This document shows, in pieces, positions 16,777 to 25,869 of a stretch of DNA of 64,000 bases. The position numbers and the translations under genes were made by a program. Positions within the stretch are counted from its first letter, which is position 1; every line of letters begins with the position of its first letter. This DNA is from Halobacteriales archaeon QS_4_70_19 (GTDB lineage Archaea; Halobacteriota; Halobacteria; Halobacteriales; Haloarculaceae): the NCBI GenBank assembly GCA_003020985.1, contig PXRM01000028.1, positions 1 through 64,000 of the forward strand, in the 5' to 3' direction. The notes under the pieces were generated by a model. The model was not told the DNA's origin, searched no databases, and saw nothing but the letters and a program-made list of their open reading frames with translations.

Positions 16777-18078
16777 GTGCTCCCGGCGCTCGCGGCTCCG
16801 TCGCTGTGGCCGTCGTCCCCGCTCCCCCTCCGGGCAGCCGTCGATATCGCCGGCGTCCGATACCTGCTGGACCCGGCACTCGCCGCGACGGCGCTCGCCT
16901 TCGTCGCGGGCGGCATCATCCTGGGGACGGTGAGTGGCCTGACGCCGGGGCTGCACGCGAACAACATGGCGCTGCTGCTCGCGTCGGTGGCGCCCACGAT
17001 TCCCGGCCCGCCACGACTCGTCGGGGCGGCACTGCTCGCGACCGGCGTCGTCCACACGTTCCTCGATGTCGTCCCGGCGCTCGCGCTCGGCGTCCCGGAC
17101 CCGGCGATGGCGGCCTCCGCGCTGCCGGGCCACCGCCTCGTCCTCGAGGGGCGGGGCCGCGAGGCGCTCCGGCTCTCCGCGCTCGGCAGCGGCCTCGCCG
17201 TGCTCCTCGCGGTACCGCTGGCGATTCCGGTCACGCGGGCGATGGTCGTCGCCTACCCGACGCTCCGGGCCCACCTGCCGCTGGTGCTGGGCGCGACGGC
17301 GCTCGTACTCGTCCTCACGGAGCGGGACGCCGTCCGGATGCTCGTCGGCGCGGGGTCGTTTCTCGCCAGCGGCGCGCTCGGCTGGCTGACGCTGGACCTG
17401 AACCCGGCCGCCCCGCTGGCCGTCGGTGGCGTCCTGACGCCGCTGTTCGCCGGCCTGTTCGGCGCGCCCGTCCTCGTGGACGCGCTCGAGGGGAACGGCG
17501 TCCCGCCCCAGGGCGACGCGACGGTCGCGACGGCCCCCCGGACGGTCGCCCGCCTGGGAGCCGTCGGGATGCTCGCCGGGGCCGTCGTCGGCTACGTCCC
17601 GGGCGTCTCTAGCGCCGTCGCGGCGACGGTTGCCCTGCTCGCCGTCGGCGGCAGTGGCGCCCGCGGGTTCGTCGTCACGACGAGCGGTGTCAACACCGCC
17701 AACAGCGTCTTCGCTCTGTTCGCGCTCGTCGCCCTGGGTTCGCCCCGGACGGGCGTGCTGGTGGCTCTGGAGACGGCACGGGCGCCGCTGAACCTGCCAC
17801 TGCTGCTCGTCGCTGCGGCGCTGGCGGCCGCCGCGGGGTTCTGCCTGGTCCCGCTCCTCGGCGACCGCTACCTGCGGCGCCTCCGGGACGCCGACTACAC
17901 CCGCCTGTCGGCCGCCGTCCTCGTCGGGCTGGGAGTCGTCTCCTTCGCCTTCGCCGGCGCCACCGGCGTCGGCATCTTCCTCATCGCTGCCGCGCTTGGC
18001 CTGGTCCCCGCGCGCCTCGGCGCCCGCCGCTCGCACCTGATGGGTGTACTGATGGGCCCGCTCATCGTCGGTGCGTGA
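16777..18078 (+). CDS. TctA/DUF112-like membrane permease
   Basis: From GTG at 16777 the product has 433 residues and about ten hydrophobic segments. The stretch GGIILGTVSGLTPGLHANNM resembles the first TctA signature (G-x-x-P-G). A second half-copy, GYVPGVSSAVAATVALLAVG, repeats the pattern, as expected of the two inverted halves of TctA proteins. Tripartite tricarboxylate transporters use TctA with TctB and a binding protein; neither partner is nearby, and haloarchaeal homologues usually stand alone, so the substrate is unknown. Earlier residues in the same frame are antisense to the halocyanin gene and were left out. Confidence 0.75.
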   Translation: MLPALAAPSLWPSSPLPLRAAVDIAGVRYLLDPALAATALAFVAGGIILGTVSGLTPGLHANNMALLLASVAPTIPGPPRLVGAALLATGVVHTFLDVVPALALGVPDPAMAASALPGHRLVLEGRGREALRLSALGSGLAVLLAVPLAIPVTRAMVVAYPTLRAHLPLVLGATALVLVLTERDAVRMLVGAGSFLASGALGWLTLDLNPAAPLAVGGVLTPLFAGLFGAPVLVDALEGNGVPPQGDATVATAPRTVARLGAVGMLAGAVVGYVPGVSSAVAATVALLAVGGSGARGFVVTTSGVNTANSVFALFALVALGSPRTGVLVALETARAPLNLPLLLVAAALAAAAGFCLVPLLGDRYLRRLRDADYTRLSAAVLVGLGVVSFAFAGATGVGIFLIAAALGLVPARLGARRSHLMGVLMGPLIVGA

Positions 18079-18173
18079 CCGGGGCGTGTGATATCGTGAA
18101 AATCCCCGGTATTATCCGCTCGTTTTCACTTTCTGTGGGCTATGGGGGGAATTACCGACGAGGGGGCCGGAAA

Positions 18174-19610
18174 TCAGTGTTCCTGCATCGCGCCGTGGAT
18201 GTCCTCCCGCATCGCGTGGGCGAGCGCCTCCGCGCGCTCCCGGCTCGGTGCCTCGGCGTAGACGCGGACGAGCGGCTCCGTACCGGACTCCCGGGCGAGC
18301 ACCCACGCGTCCCCGAAGTCGAGCCGGTAGCCGTCGATGGTCGTGACCTCGGCCTCCGACTCGTCGGCGTGGGTCCCGATGGCGTCGAGCATCGCCTCGC
18401 GCTCGGCGTCGGACCCGTACCCCACATTGAGGCGGACGTTCTCGTAGCCGTCGAACGGGGCGACGATCTCCCGGACCGTCCGGCGGCCGGCGTCGACCCC
18501 GACGATGTCCCCGACGCCGGCCAGCAGTTCACAGAGGCGGGCCGCGGTGTACCCCCCGTCGCGGGCCAGCCGGTAGGGCGGGAACAGCACCCCCCCGTTC
18601 CCCTCGCCGGCGACCGGGACGTGGGTGCCCTCGGCCTGCAGCTCCTCGATGCGCGTGATGATGTGCGTGCTCCCGATGGGCGTGAGTTCGAGGTCGGCGC
18701 CGGCCCGGTCGGCGGCGTCGACGAGCCGCTGGGAGACGTTCACCGCGGAGACGGTCGCGTTGCCGGGCGCCAGGTCGGCCGCGGCCAGCGCCGCCAGCGT
18801 GGCGTCTCCCTCGACGGGCTCGCCGGTGGCGTCGTAGAACACGGCGCGGTCGGCGTCCCCGTCGTGGGCGATGCCCACGTCGGCCCCCGCCGCGCGGACG
18901 AGCCGTCCGAGGTCGTGCAGGTTCTCCGGGACCGGCTCCGGGTTCCGGCCGGGGAAGTGGCCGTCGGGGGTTGCGTTGACCGTCACCACGTCGCAGCCGA
19001 GTTCGCGGAACAGTGCCGGCGAGGTGAGCGCGCCGGCGCCGTGGCCGGGGTCGAGCGCGACCGTCAGGCCGGCGTCGGCGATGGCCCGGCGGTCGACCGC
19101 GTCGAGGACGCCCTCGATGTACCGTCGGCGGGCGTCCCCGACGCGGCGGGTCCGGCCGGTCTCGTCCCAGGGCGCGTGGGCCGGGCCGATGGCGCCGTCC
19201 GAGCGCATGGCGCGGACGTGTGCTTCGACGCGTTCGAGGTCGCCCCGGTCCAGTTCGATGCCGTCCAGGCCGATGAGCTTCACCCCGTTGTACTCCGGCG
19301 GGTTGTGGCTGGCCGTCACCATCAGGCCCGGGATGCCCTCGCGCTCGGCGTACGCCTGCAGCCCCGGGATCGGGACGATTCCCAGCCGGTGGACGTCGAG
19401 GCCGACGCTGGTGAGCCCCGCGGCCGCGGCGTCGGCGAACGTCTCCCCTGTGCGGCGGGTGTCCCGTGCGAGCGCGGCGACCGGCCGGTCAGGGCCATCG
19501 TGCCGCTCGCGCCAGACGGTCCCGGCGGCGCGTGCGACCCGACCGACGAACGCCGGCGTCATCAGGTCGCCGACCACGCCGCGGACCCCGCTGGAGCCGA
19601 ACACCTCCAT
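18174..19610 (-). CDS. glmM: Phosphoglucosamine mutase / phosphomannomutase family
   Basis: This 478-residue protein has the four-domain alpha-D-phosphohexomutase layout: phosphoserine loop VTASHNPPEYNGVKL, metal loop DGDADRAVF, sugar loop GEGNGGVLFP and the C-terminal phosphate-binding ESGTEPLVRVYAE. These enzymes move phosphate between C1 and C6 of a hexose or hexosamine for cell-surface glycan precursors. The exact sugar cannot be decided; haloarchaeal homologues are mostly called phosphoglucosamine mutase. The divergent beta-propeller gene starts 147 bp away. Confidence 0.88.
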   Translation of the reverse strand: MEVFGSSGVRGVVGDLMTPAFVGRVARAAGTVWRERHDGPDRPVAALARDTRRTGETFADAAAAGLTSVGLDVHRLGIVPIPGLQAYAEREGIPGLMVTASHNPPEYNGVKLIGLDGIELDRGDLERVEAHVRAMRSDGAIGPAHAPWDETGRTRRVGDARRRYIEGVLDAVDRRAIADAGLTVALDPGHGAGALTSPALFRELGCDVVTVNATPDGHFPGRNPEPVPENLHDLGRLVRAAGADVGIAHDGDADRAVFYDATGEPVEGDATLAALAAADLAPGNATVSAVNVSQRLVDAADRAGADLELTPIGSTHIITRIEELQAEGTHVPVAGEGNGGVLFPPYRLARDGGYTAARLCELLAGVGDIVGVDAGRRTVREIVAPFDGYENVRLNVGYGSDAEREAMLDAIGTHADESEAEVTTIDGYRLDFGDAWVLARESGTEPLVRVYAEAPSRERAEALAHAMREDIHGAMQEH

Positions 19611-19757
19611 CGCCTGGTCGTCCGGGCGGTCCCATCAAAGGGGTTCCGGACGGACACCGGTATCTCCGCCGTCACGCCCGACCCCGGCTGTGAGGCCCGT
19701 CCTCCCCGTCGACGCGGGCACGGCAACCGCTTTGGGGGTGGACCACGCGTCTCCGGT

Positions 19758-20618
19758 ATGAGCGACGACGACATCTCGATCGACGAGAAGCGCGTCTACG
19801 GGGCGAAGACGGGCACGACGGCGGTGTTCGTCGCCACGGGCGTCGGGCTCGCGCGGGTCGAGCTCTCCGACGACCGCGTCGGCGAGTTCGGCCTCGTCCA
19901 CCGGGGCGGCATCCACGACGTGGCCGGCAGCAATGGTCAGCTCGCAGTCGCGGCCGAGGACGACGTCCGGCTGGGAATTGGTGACACGTTCCGCCCGACC
20001 GGTTTCGGCACCGCGACCGCGGTAGGGTGGCACGACGGGGCCCTCCACGCCGCGGCGGACGGCCGTGTCGCCCGCTTCGCCCCCGACGGCGATCCGACCC
20101 ATGGCGACCTGAGCGACCCGGTCCCGGGGCGGTGGACGACCTGCTGCGAGGTCGGCGAGGTGCGTGCCATCGTCGACGACACGGTCGCCGCCGCGGACGG
20201 CCTGTTCCGGCTGGACGGCGACCACCTCGGGCTCACGGACGCCCGCGATGTCGCCCCCGCGGTCCCGCTCGCGGCGACCGGCGACGGGCTCTACTACCTC
20301 GGCAACGGCTGGATGGACGCGCTCCCGGGTGACGTCCGCGCCGTGGCGGCCGCGCCGGACGGACGCGCCCACGCCGCGACCCCCGACGCGCTGCACGTCC
20401 GCGCGCCCGGAAGCGACGGCTACGGGCCGGACGCCTGGACCGAGGTCGACCTCCCGACCCCGAGACACGTCGTGGACGTGGACTACGGTCCCGGGGTCAC
20501 CTACGTGGTCACGGCCGAGGGGACCGTCCTCGCGAACGCCGGCAACGGCTGGCGCGACCGCTCGCTCGGGCTCCCCGACGCGCGCCGGCTGGCCGTCCCC
20601 GGAGTGGCGCTCGACTAG
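19758..20618 (+). CDS. Putative beta-propeller protein (HVO_0234-like)
   Basis: The 286-residue protein begins MSDDDISIDEKRVYGAKTGT. It has repeated strand-rich units ending in short turns (VAAEDDVRLG, HAAADGRVARF, AAPDGRAHAATPDALHV, VVTAEGTVLANAGNGW), typical of a propeller. I recall a haloarchaeal family named after HVO_0234 with this look and next to the PRPP synthase gene. It has no signal peptide, so it should be cytoplasmic. Function unknown. It lies 89 bp before prs on the same strand. Confidence 0.7.
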   Translation: MSDDDISIDEKRVYGAKTGTTAVFVATGVGLARVELSDDRVGEFGLVHRGGIHDVAGSNGQLAVAAEDDVRLGIGDTFRPTGFGTATAVGWHDGALHAAADGRVARFAPDGDPTHGDLSDPVPGRWTTCCEVGEVRAIVDDTVAAADGLFRLDGDHLGLTDARDVAPAVPLAATGDGLYYLGNGWMDALPGDVRAVAAAPDGRAHAATPDALHVRAPGSDGYGPDAWTEVDLPTPRHVVDVDYGPGVTYVVTAEGTVLANAGNGWRDRSLGLPDARRLAVPGVALD

Positions 20619-20707
20619 ACATCGCCCGCCGCTCGAACCGGGGTCCGGTAACGGACCCACGCTCGCCGACGGAAACGCTTGTTACCCTGCACGCGGGAGT
20701 CGCGCCC

Positions 20708-21556
20708 ATGATAGTCCCAGGGTCCGGGTCGCAGTCGCTGGCGGCGTCGCTGGCCGACGCCACGGGCGAGCCCCTGGCCCCCGTCGAGTTCGACCGGTTC
20801 GCGGACGGCGAGTTGCTGGCACGCGTCCCCGGGTTCGAGGGCGACCGCGCCGTCGTGGTCGCGGCCACGGACTCCAGCGACGCGCACGTCGAATTGCTCC
20901 AGCTGCAGGACGCCGTCGCCGACCGGGCCGACGAGGTGGTGACGGTCCTCCCCTACATGGGCTACGCCCGCCAGGACGAGCGGTTCCGCGAGGGCGAGCC
21001 TGTCTCCGTGCGGGCGATGGCGCGGGCCATCGCCACCGGCACCGACCGCGTCCTCGTGGTGAACCCCCACGAGCCCGGGGTCGGCGAGTTCTTCGACGTG
21101 CCGTTCGAGGCGGTCGACGCGTCGGCCCGGCTGGCCGAGCCGCTGCCCGAGGGCCTCCGGGAGCCGCTCTTCCTCGCGCCCGATGGGGGGGCGACCGACC
21201 TCGCGACGACCGTCCGGGACGCGTACGGAACCGGCGAGACCGACCACTTCGAGAAGCACCGCGACCGCGAGACCGGCACGGTGGAGATGGAGCCGTCCGA
21301 GGTGGACGCGGCCGGCCGGGACGTCGTCCTCGTCGACGACATCATCGCTACGGGCGGGACGATGAGCGAGGCCATCGCCCGACTCCACGGGCACGACCCC
21401 GGCCGCGTCTTCGTCACCTGCGTCCACCCGATGCTGGCGGCGAGCGCCCGGACCCGGCTCGCGCGGGCGGACATCGAGGCGGTGTGCGGGACTGACACCC
21501 TGGAGCGGGCGGCCTCCTGCGTGAGCGTCGCGCCGGCCATCGCCGAGTATCTCTGA
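20708..21556 (+). CDS. prs: Ribose-phosphate diphosphokinase (PRPP synthase)
   Basis: This 282-residue enzyme has the N-terminal half with EFDRFADGELLARV, the ATP region YMGYARQDERFREGEPVSV and the PRPP-binding loop VLVDDIIATGGTM. It makes PRPP from ribose 5-phosphate and ATP for purine, pyrimidine, histidine and tryptophan synthesis. The length fits the archaeal class. It stands between the beta-propeller gene and pdxS, all on the plus strand. Confidence 0.95.
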   Translation: MIVPGSGSQSLAASLADATGEPLAPVEFDRFADGELLARVPGFEGDRAVVVAATDSSDAHVELLQLQDAVADRADEVVTVLPYMGYARQDERFREGEPVSVRAMARAIATGTDRVLVVNPHEPGVGEFFDVPFEAVDASARLAEPLPEGLREPLFLAPDGGATDLATTVRDAYGTGETDHFEKHRDRETGTVEMEPSEVDAAGRDVVLVDDIIATGGTMSEAIARLHGHDPGRVFVTCVHPMLAASARTRLARADIEAVCGTDTLERAASCVSVAPAIAEYL

Positions 21557-21619
21557 CGTGCGGACGGCTCCCCCCCGGCAAAGACACGGGTTAAGTGGGT
21601 CCGGGTCCAACGTTTTCCT

Positions 21620-22528
21620 ATGAGTGAGGCCACCGATCTCGAGGAGCTCGAACGCGGGACGGAGCTCGTCAAGCGAGGGTTCGCGAAGATGCAGAAAGGC
21701 GGTGTCATCATGGACGTCGTCAACCGCGAGCAGGCCCGCATCGCCGAGGACGTCGGCGCCGTGGCCGTGATGAACCTCGAGGCGGTGCCCGCGGACATCC
21801 GCAAGCGCGGCGGCGTCGCCCGGATGGCCGACCCCGCCAGCCTGCGCGAGATCATCGACGAGGTCTCCATCCCGGTGATGGGCAAGGCCCGCATCGGCCA
21901 CACGAAGGAGGCCGAGATCCTCGAGGCGGCGGGCGCGGACATGGTCGACGAGTCGGAGGTCCTGACCCCGGCCGACAACGAGTACCACATCGAGAAGGAG
22001 GCGTTCACCGCGCCGTTCGTCTGCGGCGCCCGGAACCTGCCGGAGGCCCTCCGTCGCATCGACGAGGGCGCCGCCATGATCCGGACGAAGGGCGAGGCCG
22101 GCACCGGCGACGTGAACCAGGCGGTCACCCACCAGCGCAACATCAAGTCCGCCATCCGCGAACTGGCGGGGACGACCCGCGAGGAGCGCGAGCGGTGGGC
22201 CCGCGAGCACGAGGCCCCCGCCGACCTCGTCCACCAGACCGCCGAGATGGGTCGGCTCCCGGTCGTCAACTTCGCGGCCGGCGGCATCGCGACCCCCGCC
22301 GACGCCGCGCTGATGATGCACCACGGCTGCGACGGCATCTTCGTCGGGTCCGGCATCTTCGGCGCCGAGAACCCCGAGGCGATGGGTCGGGCCGTCGTCG
22401 AGGCCGTCAACAACTGGGACGACCCCGAGCGCCTGGCCGAGATCGCCACCGACGTCGGGAAGGGCATGAAGGGCGACTCCAACATCGACATGCCCGAGGA
22501 GGAGAAGATGCAGGGCCGCGGCGTCTGA
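21620..22528 (+). CDS. pdxS: Pyridoxal 5'-phosphate synthase lyase subunit PdxS
   Basis: This 302-residue TIM barrel has the near-invariant PdxS sequences [38 protein letters not shown] and [11 protein letters not shown] (catalytic Lys). It condenses ribose 5-phosphate, glyceraldehyde 3-phosphate and ammonia from PdxT into PLP. The pdxT partner is not in the window. The stop at 22528 is followed at once by a T-run and the left copy of an inverted repeat. Confidence 0.97.
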   Translation: MSEATDLEELERGTELVKRGFAKMQKGGVIMDVVNREQARIAEDVGAVAVMNLEAVPADIRKRGGVARMADPASLREIIDEVSIPVMGKARIGHTKEAEILEAAGADMVDESEVLTPADNEYHIEKEAFTAPFVCGARNLPEALRRIDEGAAMIRTKGEAGTGDVNQAVTHQRNIKSAIRELAGTTREERERWAREHEAPADLVHQTAEMGRLPVVNFAAGGIATPADAALMMHHGCDGIFVGSGIFGAENPEAMGRAVVEAVNNWDDPERLAEIATDVGKGMKGDSNIDMPEEEKMQGRGV

Positions 22529-22530
22529 GC

Positions 22531-22903
22531 GAGCTTTTTACTCGTCGGGTGTCCTCAGCGCGGCTTCGCCGCGCTTGCGGGCACCACTCCTCGCAAAAAC
22601 GTTCAGAAAAACTCTGCCGGCCTCCGCGCGCTCCGGCCGGAGAACCGCGCTCGCTTCGCTCGCGCGGATGCAAATAAATTATATCAATAACTTTCTGATT
22701 ACATGGTAAGTAGTGGTTATATTCGGGTAACGAATCAAGTGTATGGTCAAAATCAGAGGTTGTGTACTCGCAAGCGAAGCGAGCGAGTTTCACCGGCCCG
22801 AGCGGAGCGAGGGCCGGCATTTTTTTGAACGTTTTTTGCGCCGAGAGGTCCCCACAGTGCTGCCTTCGGCGGCGCGAGGAGACCCGAGGCGTCAAAAAAG
22901 CTC
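22531..22903. repeat. Pair of imperfect inverted repeats filling the space between convergent genes
   Basis: Left copy (22531 to about 22663) and right copy (about 22767-22903, reverse complement) share the same order of motifs: GAGCTTTTTT, a CTCGTCGGGTGTCCTC-like block, a G/C hairpin, CGCAAAAACGTTCAGAAAAA, a TGCCGGCC block and a CGCTCGCTTCGCTCGCG hairpin. About 100 bp of A/T-rich DNA separate them. Each copy begins within 5 bp of a stop codon, pdxS on one side and the SCP2-like gene on the other, so each forms the 3' UTR of its gene. Confidence 0.7.
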
Positions 22904-22906
22904 GTG

Positions 22907-23335
22907 TCAGTACTTGTAGTTCGTCGGAATCTCGCTGGCGATGTCCGTCAGGTCGACCGCCGCCTGGGTGTACTGCATCACCTTCTGCATGTCACCCTCC
23001 AACTCGAAGACGCCGGACATCATGCCGTCCACGGCGCCGATGTCGCCCTCGTTCAGGTCGATCCAGTCCGAGTAGGCACCCCGGAGGACGAACCCGGCGT
23101 CCGCCTCCTCCAGGTCCTCGACCTCGTAGGTGTCGGTCACGCCGCCGTCGTGGAGCCCCACGAAGAAGTAGCGCGTCTCCGGCAGGCGGTCGTCGGCCTC
23201 GTAGACGTAGACGAAGTCGCCGTTGAAGTCCACGCCCCACCCGGCGCCGCTCTCGGAGTAGTCCTCGCTCTCGTTGACCCGGTGTGCGTACTCCTCGAAC
23301 CACTCCTCGCTGGGAAAGTCGATCTCGTCCGTCAT
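22907..23335 (-). CDS. SCP2 sterol-binding-domain-like protein
   Basis: The 142-residue acidic protein begins MTDEIDFPSEEWFEEYAHRV and ends QAAVDLTDIASEIPTNYKY. A segment like ADAGFVLRGAYSDWIDLNEG followed by a helix with MSGVFELEGDMQKVMQY matches the SCP2-like fold, in which a hydrophobic cavity binds lipids. No signal peptide or membrane segment is present, so it is cytoplasmic. The ligand is unknown. It converges on pdxS across the inverted repeats. Confidence 0.72.
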   Translation of the reverse strand: MTDEIDFPSEEWFEEYAHRVNESEDYSESGAGWGVDFNGDFVYVYEADDRLPETRYFFVGLHDGGVTDTYEVEDLEEADAGFVLRGAYSDWIDLNEGDIGAVDGMMSGVFELEGDMQKVMQYTQAAVDLTDIASEIPTNYKY

Positions 23336-23511
23336 GACACAGCACGGCTCACGATTGGTCGACGATTAAAACTTCGGCCCTTCATACGACGTACCGTTTA
23401 ACTCTCTCTGCGGCGGGAACCGCCGTCAGGGCGGCGTCACGCGACCAGTCAGTACCCGCCGAGATCCACGAACTCGGGTGTATAAACCGCCGGAGAGCGC
23501 CCCCGCAACGC

Positions 23512-23519
23512 TTTATTAG
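23512..23519 (+). promoter_or_regulatory. TATA box before the four-repeat membrane protein
   Basis: TTTATTAG is centred about 33 nt before the GTG at 23549. No other start with comparable context is present, so the GTG seems right. Confidence 0.4.
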
Positions 23520-23548
23520 GTGTGGTCGAGAAAACCGGTAGATAGACA

Positions 23549-25591
23549 GTGACGCTCAGCAACACGTGTGGCCGCGCCGGGGTCGGTGGGAGTCCCGGGC
23601 GTGGAACGAGCGACCGGGTGGTGTGCGCGCTCGTCGGGGGCCTCATTGCGAGTGTAATCGCGGTGCTGGCGACGACGGGGGTCCTCTCCCTTCCCGGCGA
23701 GGTGGAGGGGTTCCTGACCGCCGGGTCCGGCATGGCCATGGGCAGCGGGACGAAGAGTGCGACGGGCAACCGGAAGCGCCGCGCCACGGCGTACGCGGGG
23801 CTGGCCGGTGCGCTGGCGGGGGCCGTGACGACCTACCTCGTCTCGGCGCTCCACCTGCGGTACATGGGGACCATCCTCCGGAGCGGGTCGCCGACCCGGG
23901 GGATGTTCCTGTTCGGTATCGTCGCGCTCGTCCTGACCGGACTCTACACGGTCACGGGTGCGAAGTTCGTCGCCCGCGGGAGCGGGTTCGTCCGGCGCAG
24001 CGCGACGACGGGCCTGGCCTTCGGGGCCGTACTCGGTGGCGCGTTCAGCCTCCTCGCCGTGCCGGCGCTCGTCGGCGATGTCCCCGTCCCGGAGGGACAG
24101 AGCATCGCCCGGACCGGCGTCGTCCTCGGCTGGGCCGTCTTCGGCCTCGTGATGGGGACGACCTACGCGAGCGTCCTCTCCGAGGAGCAGGTCCTCCCGG
24201 CGTACGTCCGCCGGAACGCGACCCGCGCGGTGGCGAGTTCCCTCGCTGGCGTCTACCTCGGTGGCCTCGCGCTGCTGATCATCCGGCCGCCCCACCTCCG
24301 CTTCGTCGGCACCATCATCGCCAGCGGTACCCAGCAGCGCGGCCTGGTCTTCCTCCTGCTCGTCGGCCTCCTGCTCACCCTCGTCGTCGCGAAGGTCGCC
24401 GGCCCGCAGGCCGCCGCGGCTCCGTTCTCGACGGGCGTGTTCGCCGGCATCGGTACCACCGTCTTCGGCCTGTTCGTCGTGCCGGCGCTCGTGGGTGCCA
24501 TCGGCGGCTGGCCGCTGGAGGTCCCCGTCGGCTACTTCCCCATCGCCTTCGGCTACTTCCTGTTCGGCTTCGGGACGACGGCCGCCTACGGGCTCCTCCG
24601 GCGACGCGAGACGGACCTGCTCGCCGACGTCCGCAGCACGGCCACGCTGAAGGGACTGCTCGCCGGCGGCACCGTCAGCGGCGTCCTCCTGTACGTGCTC
24701 GCGCAGCCGCACCTGCTCTGGCTCGGCACCATCCTCCGGAGCGGGACCGCGGGCCGCGGGTTCCTCGCGTGGTTCGTCGTCTGCCTGCCGTTCGCGGTCG
24801 TCCTCGCGACGGTTCCCGGCCGGCGCTTCGAGGCCAGCACGAGCACGCTCGACGCCGGACTCACCGGGCTCATCTACGGCGTCGGCTTCGCCATCGTCGT
24901 CGGGGTCGCGCTCGTCCCCTCGGTGATCGACGGCGTGACGCCGGCCCAGCCCTACCCCGCGCCGTACGTCGGGGCCGGGCTGCTCGCGTACGTCCTGTTC
25001 GGCTTCGTCTTCGGGGCCGTCTACCGCGACAGCCTCCCGCTGGGGCAGCCCCAGACGGAGTTCGAGTCCGTCAGCCCCGGGGTCGGTTCGCGCCGCATCC
25101 GAGCGTACCTGTTCGGCTCGGCGTTCGGTGGGCTCGTCGGCGGCCTCACCGTCTACCACCTCGGCGGCGCGGTGTACATGCGCTACATCGGCTCCCTGTT
25201 CGGGATGGGCGGGAGCTTCACGATGGCGTGGACCGCCTGGTTCGGCCTCTCGCTGGTGCTGGGCGCGCTGTTCGTCGCTCTCGTCCGGAACAAGCTGGAC
25301 GACTACGTCAACAGCCTCATCATGACGACCTCCCGGAACCGCGACCTCCGGCAGCTGCTCCAGCCCGCGCTCAAGCAGGCCTCCGTCACCACCACCGCGA
25401 CGGCGGTCGGCCTCGCCTACGGGATCGCGCTGGCGGTCGTCTTCGGCGCCATCGGCCTGCCGCTGCTGGTCGAGAACCTCACCGCCTTCTCGATGGGCCC
25501 CGCGCCGAACCTGGACGGCGGCACGCTGCTCGGGTTCGTCCTCTACGGGGGCTTCCTCGGCGCCGGCTACGGGCTCATACTGGAGTTCTGA
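23549..25591 (+). CDS. Polytopic membrane protein built of four internal repeats, function unknown
   Basis: The 680-residue protein has roughly 16-18 hydrophobic segments. Four repeats of about 140-155 residues are visible. Each contains a sequence like HLRYMGTILRSGSPTRGM (about residues 102, 249, 388 and 543; the last is a weaker MRYIGSLFGMGG), then VPALVGD-like (171, 311, 456, 637), and ends in a Gly-rich segment such as FGLVMGTTYASVL, FLFGFGTTAAYGLL, VLFGFVFGAVYRD or VLYGGFLGAGYGL. It starts with GTG. There is no signal peptide cleavage site and no known transporter motif. I do not recognise the family; it could be a channel or transporter made by duplication. Confidence 0.8.
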   Translation: MTLSNTCGRAGVGGSPGRGTSDRVVCALVGGLIASVIAVLATTGVLSLPGEVEGFLTAGSGMAMGSGTKSATGNRKRRATAYAGLAGALAGAVTTYLVSALHLRYMGTILRSGSPTRGMFLFGIVALVLTGLYTVTGAKFVARGSGFVRRSATTGLAFGAVLGGAFSLLAVPALVGDVPVPEGQSIARTGVVLGWAVFGLVMGTTYASVLSEEQVLPAYVRRNATRAVASSLAGVYLGGLALLIIRPPHLRFVGTIIASGTQQRGLVFLLLVGLLLTLVVAKVAGPQAAAAPFSTGVFAGIGTTVFGLFVVPALVGAIGGWPLEVPVGYFPIAFGYFLFGFGTTAAYGLLRRRETDLLADVRSTATLKGLLAGGTVSGVLLYVLAQPHLLWLGTILRSGTAGRGFLAWFVVCLPFAVVLATVPGRRFEASTSTLDAGLTGLIYGVGFAIVVGVALVPSVIDGVTPAQPYPAPYVGAGLLAYVLFGFVFGAVYRDSLPLGQPQTEFESVSPGVGSRRIRAYLFGSAFGGLVGGLTVYHLGGAVYMRYIGSLFGMGGSFTMAWTAWFGLSLVLGALFVALVRNKLDDYVNSLIMTTSRNRDLRQLLQPALKQASVTTTATAVGLAYGIALAVVFGAIGLPLLVENLTAFSMGPAPNLDGGTLLGFVLYGGFLGAGYGLILEF

Positions 25592-25869
25592 CCGCTCCCT
25601 GATTCTTCGACGTTCTCGGAAATTATCCGTCTAGTGAGTACTCATCCGTACAACTCGGTATTTTCACTGGATACGGGACGAGTACAGGAATTGTGTGCGT
25701 GGTGCGGTCGTCTCCCCGCCCCGAGATTCAAATACGAGTCCGAACCAGACGCCCCGTGCATTGACCAGTGACTCCGGGCCGCCGGCCCGGCCGGGGCGTC
25801 CGCCACGCTCCGTCCGGTTCGACCAGCGCGACGCACGGTCCGGAGTAGCGGAATCCCGTCGCCTGTTCG
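25592..25869. other. Intergenic space between convergent genes
   Basis: The first 100 bp are moderately A/T-rich (TTATCCGTCTAGTGAGTACT and nearby) and probably hold the end of the membrane-protein transcript. The rest is G/C-rich. I see no gene, RNA or clear repeat. Confidence 0.4.

Noticed and set aside
16689..17234. Upstream extension of the halocyanin frame
   Set aside because: Codons before the Tat signal at 16688 have low-complexity Arg/Ser/Pro content and lie antisense to the permease gene.
18075..20618. 847-residue plus-strand ORF
   Set aside because: Its first two thirds are antisense to the phosphoglucosamine mutase gene; only the last 286 codons, from ATG 19758, are a real gene.
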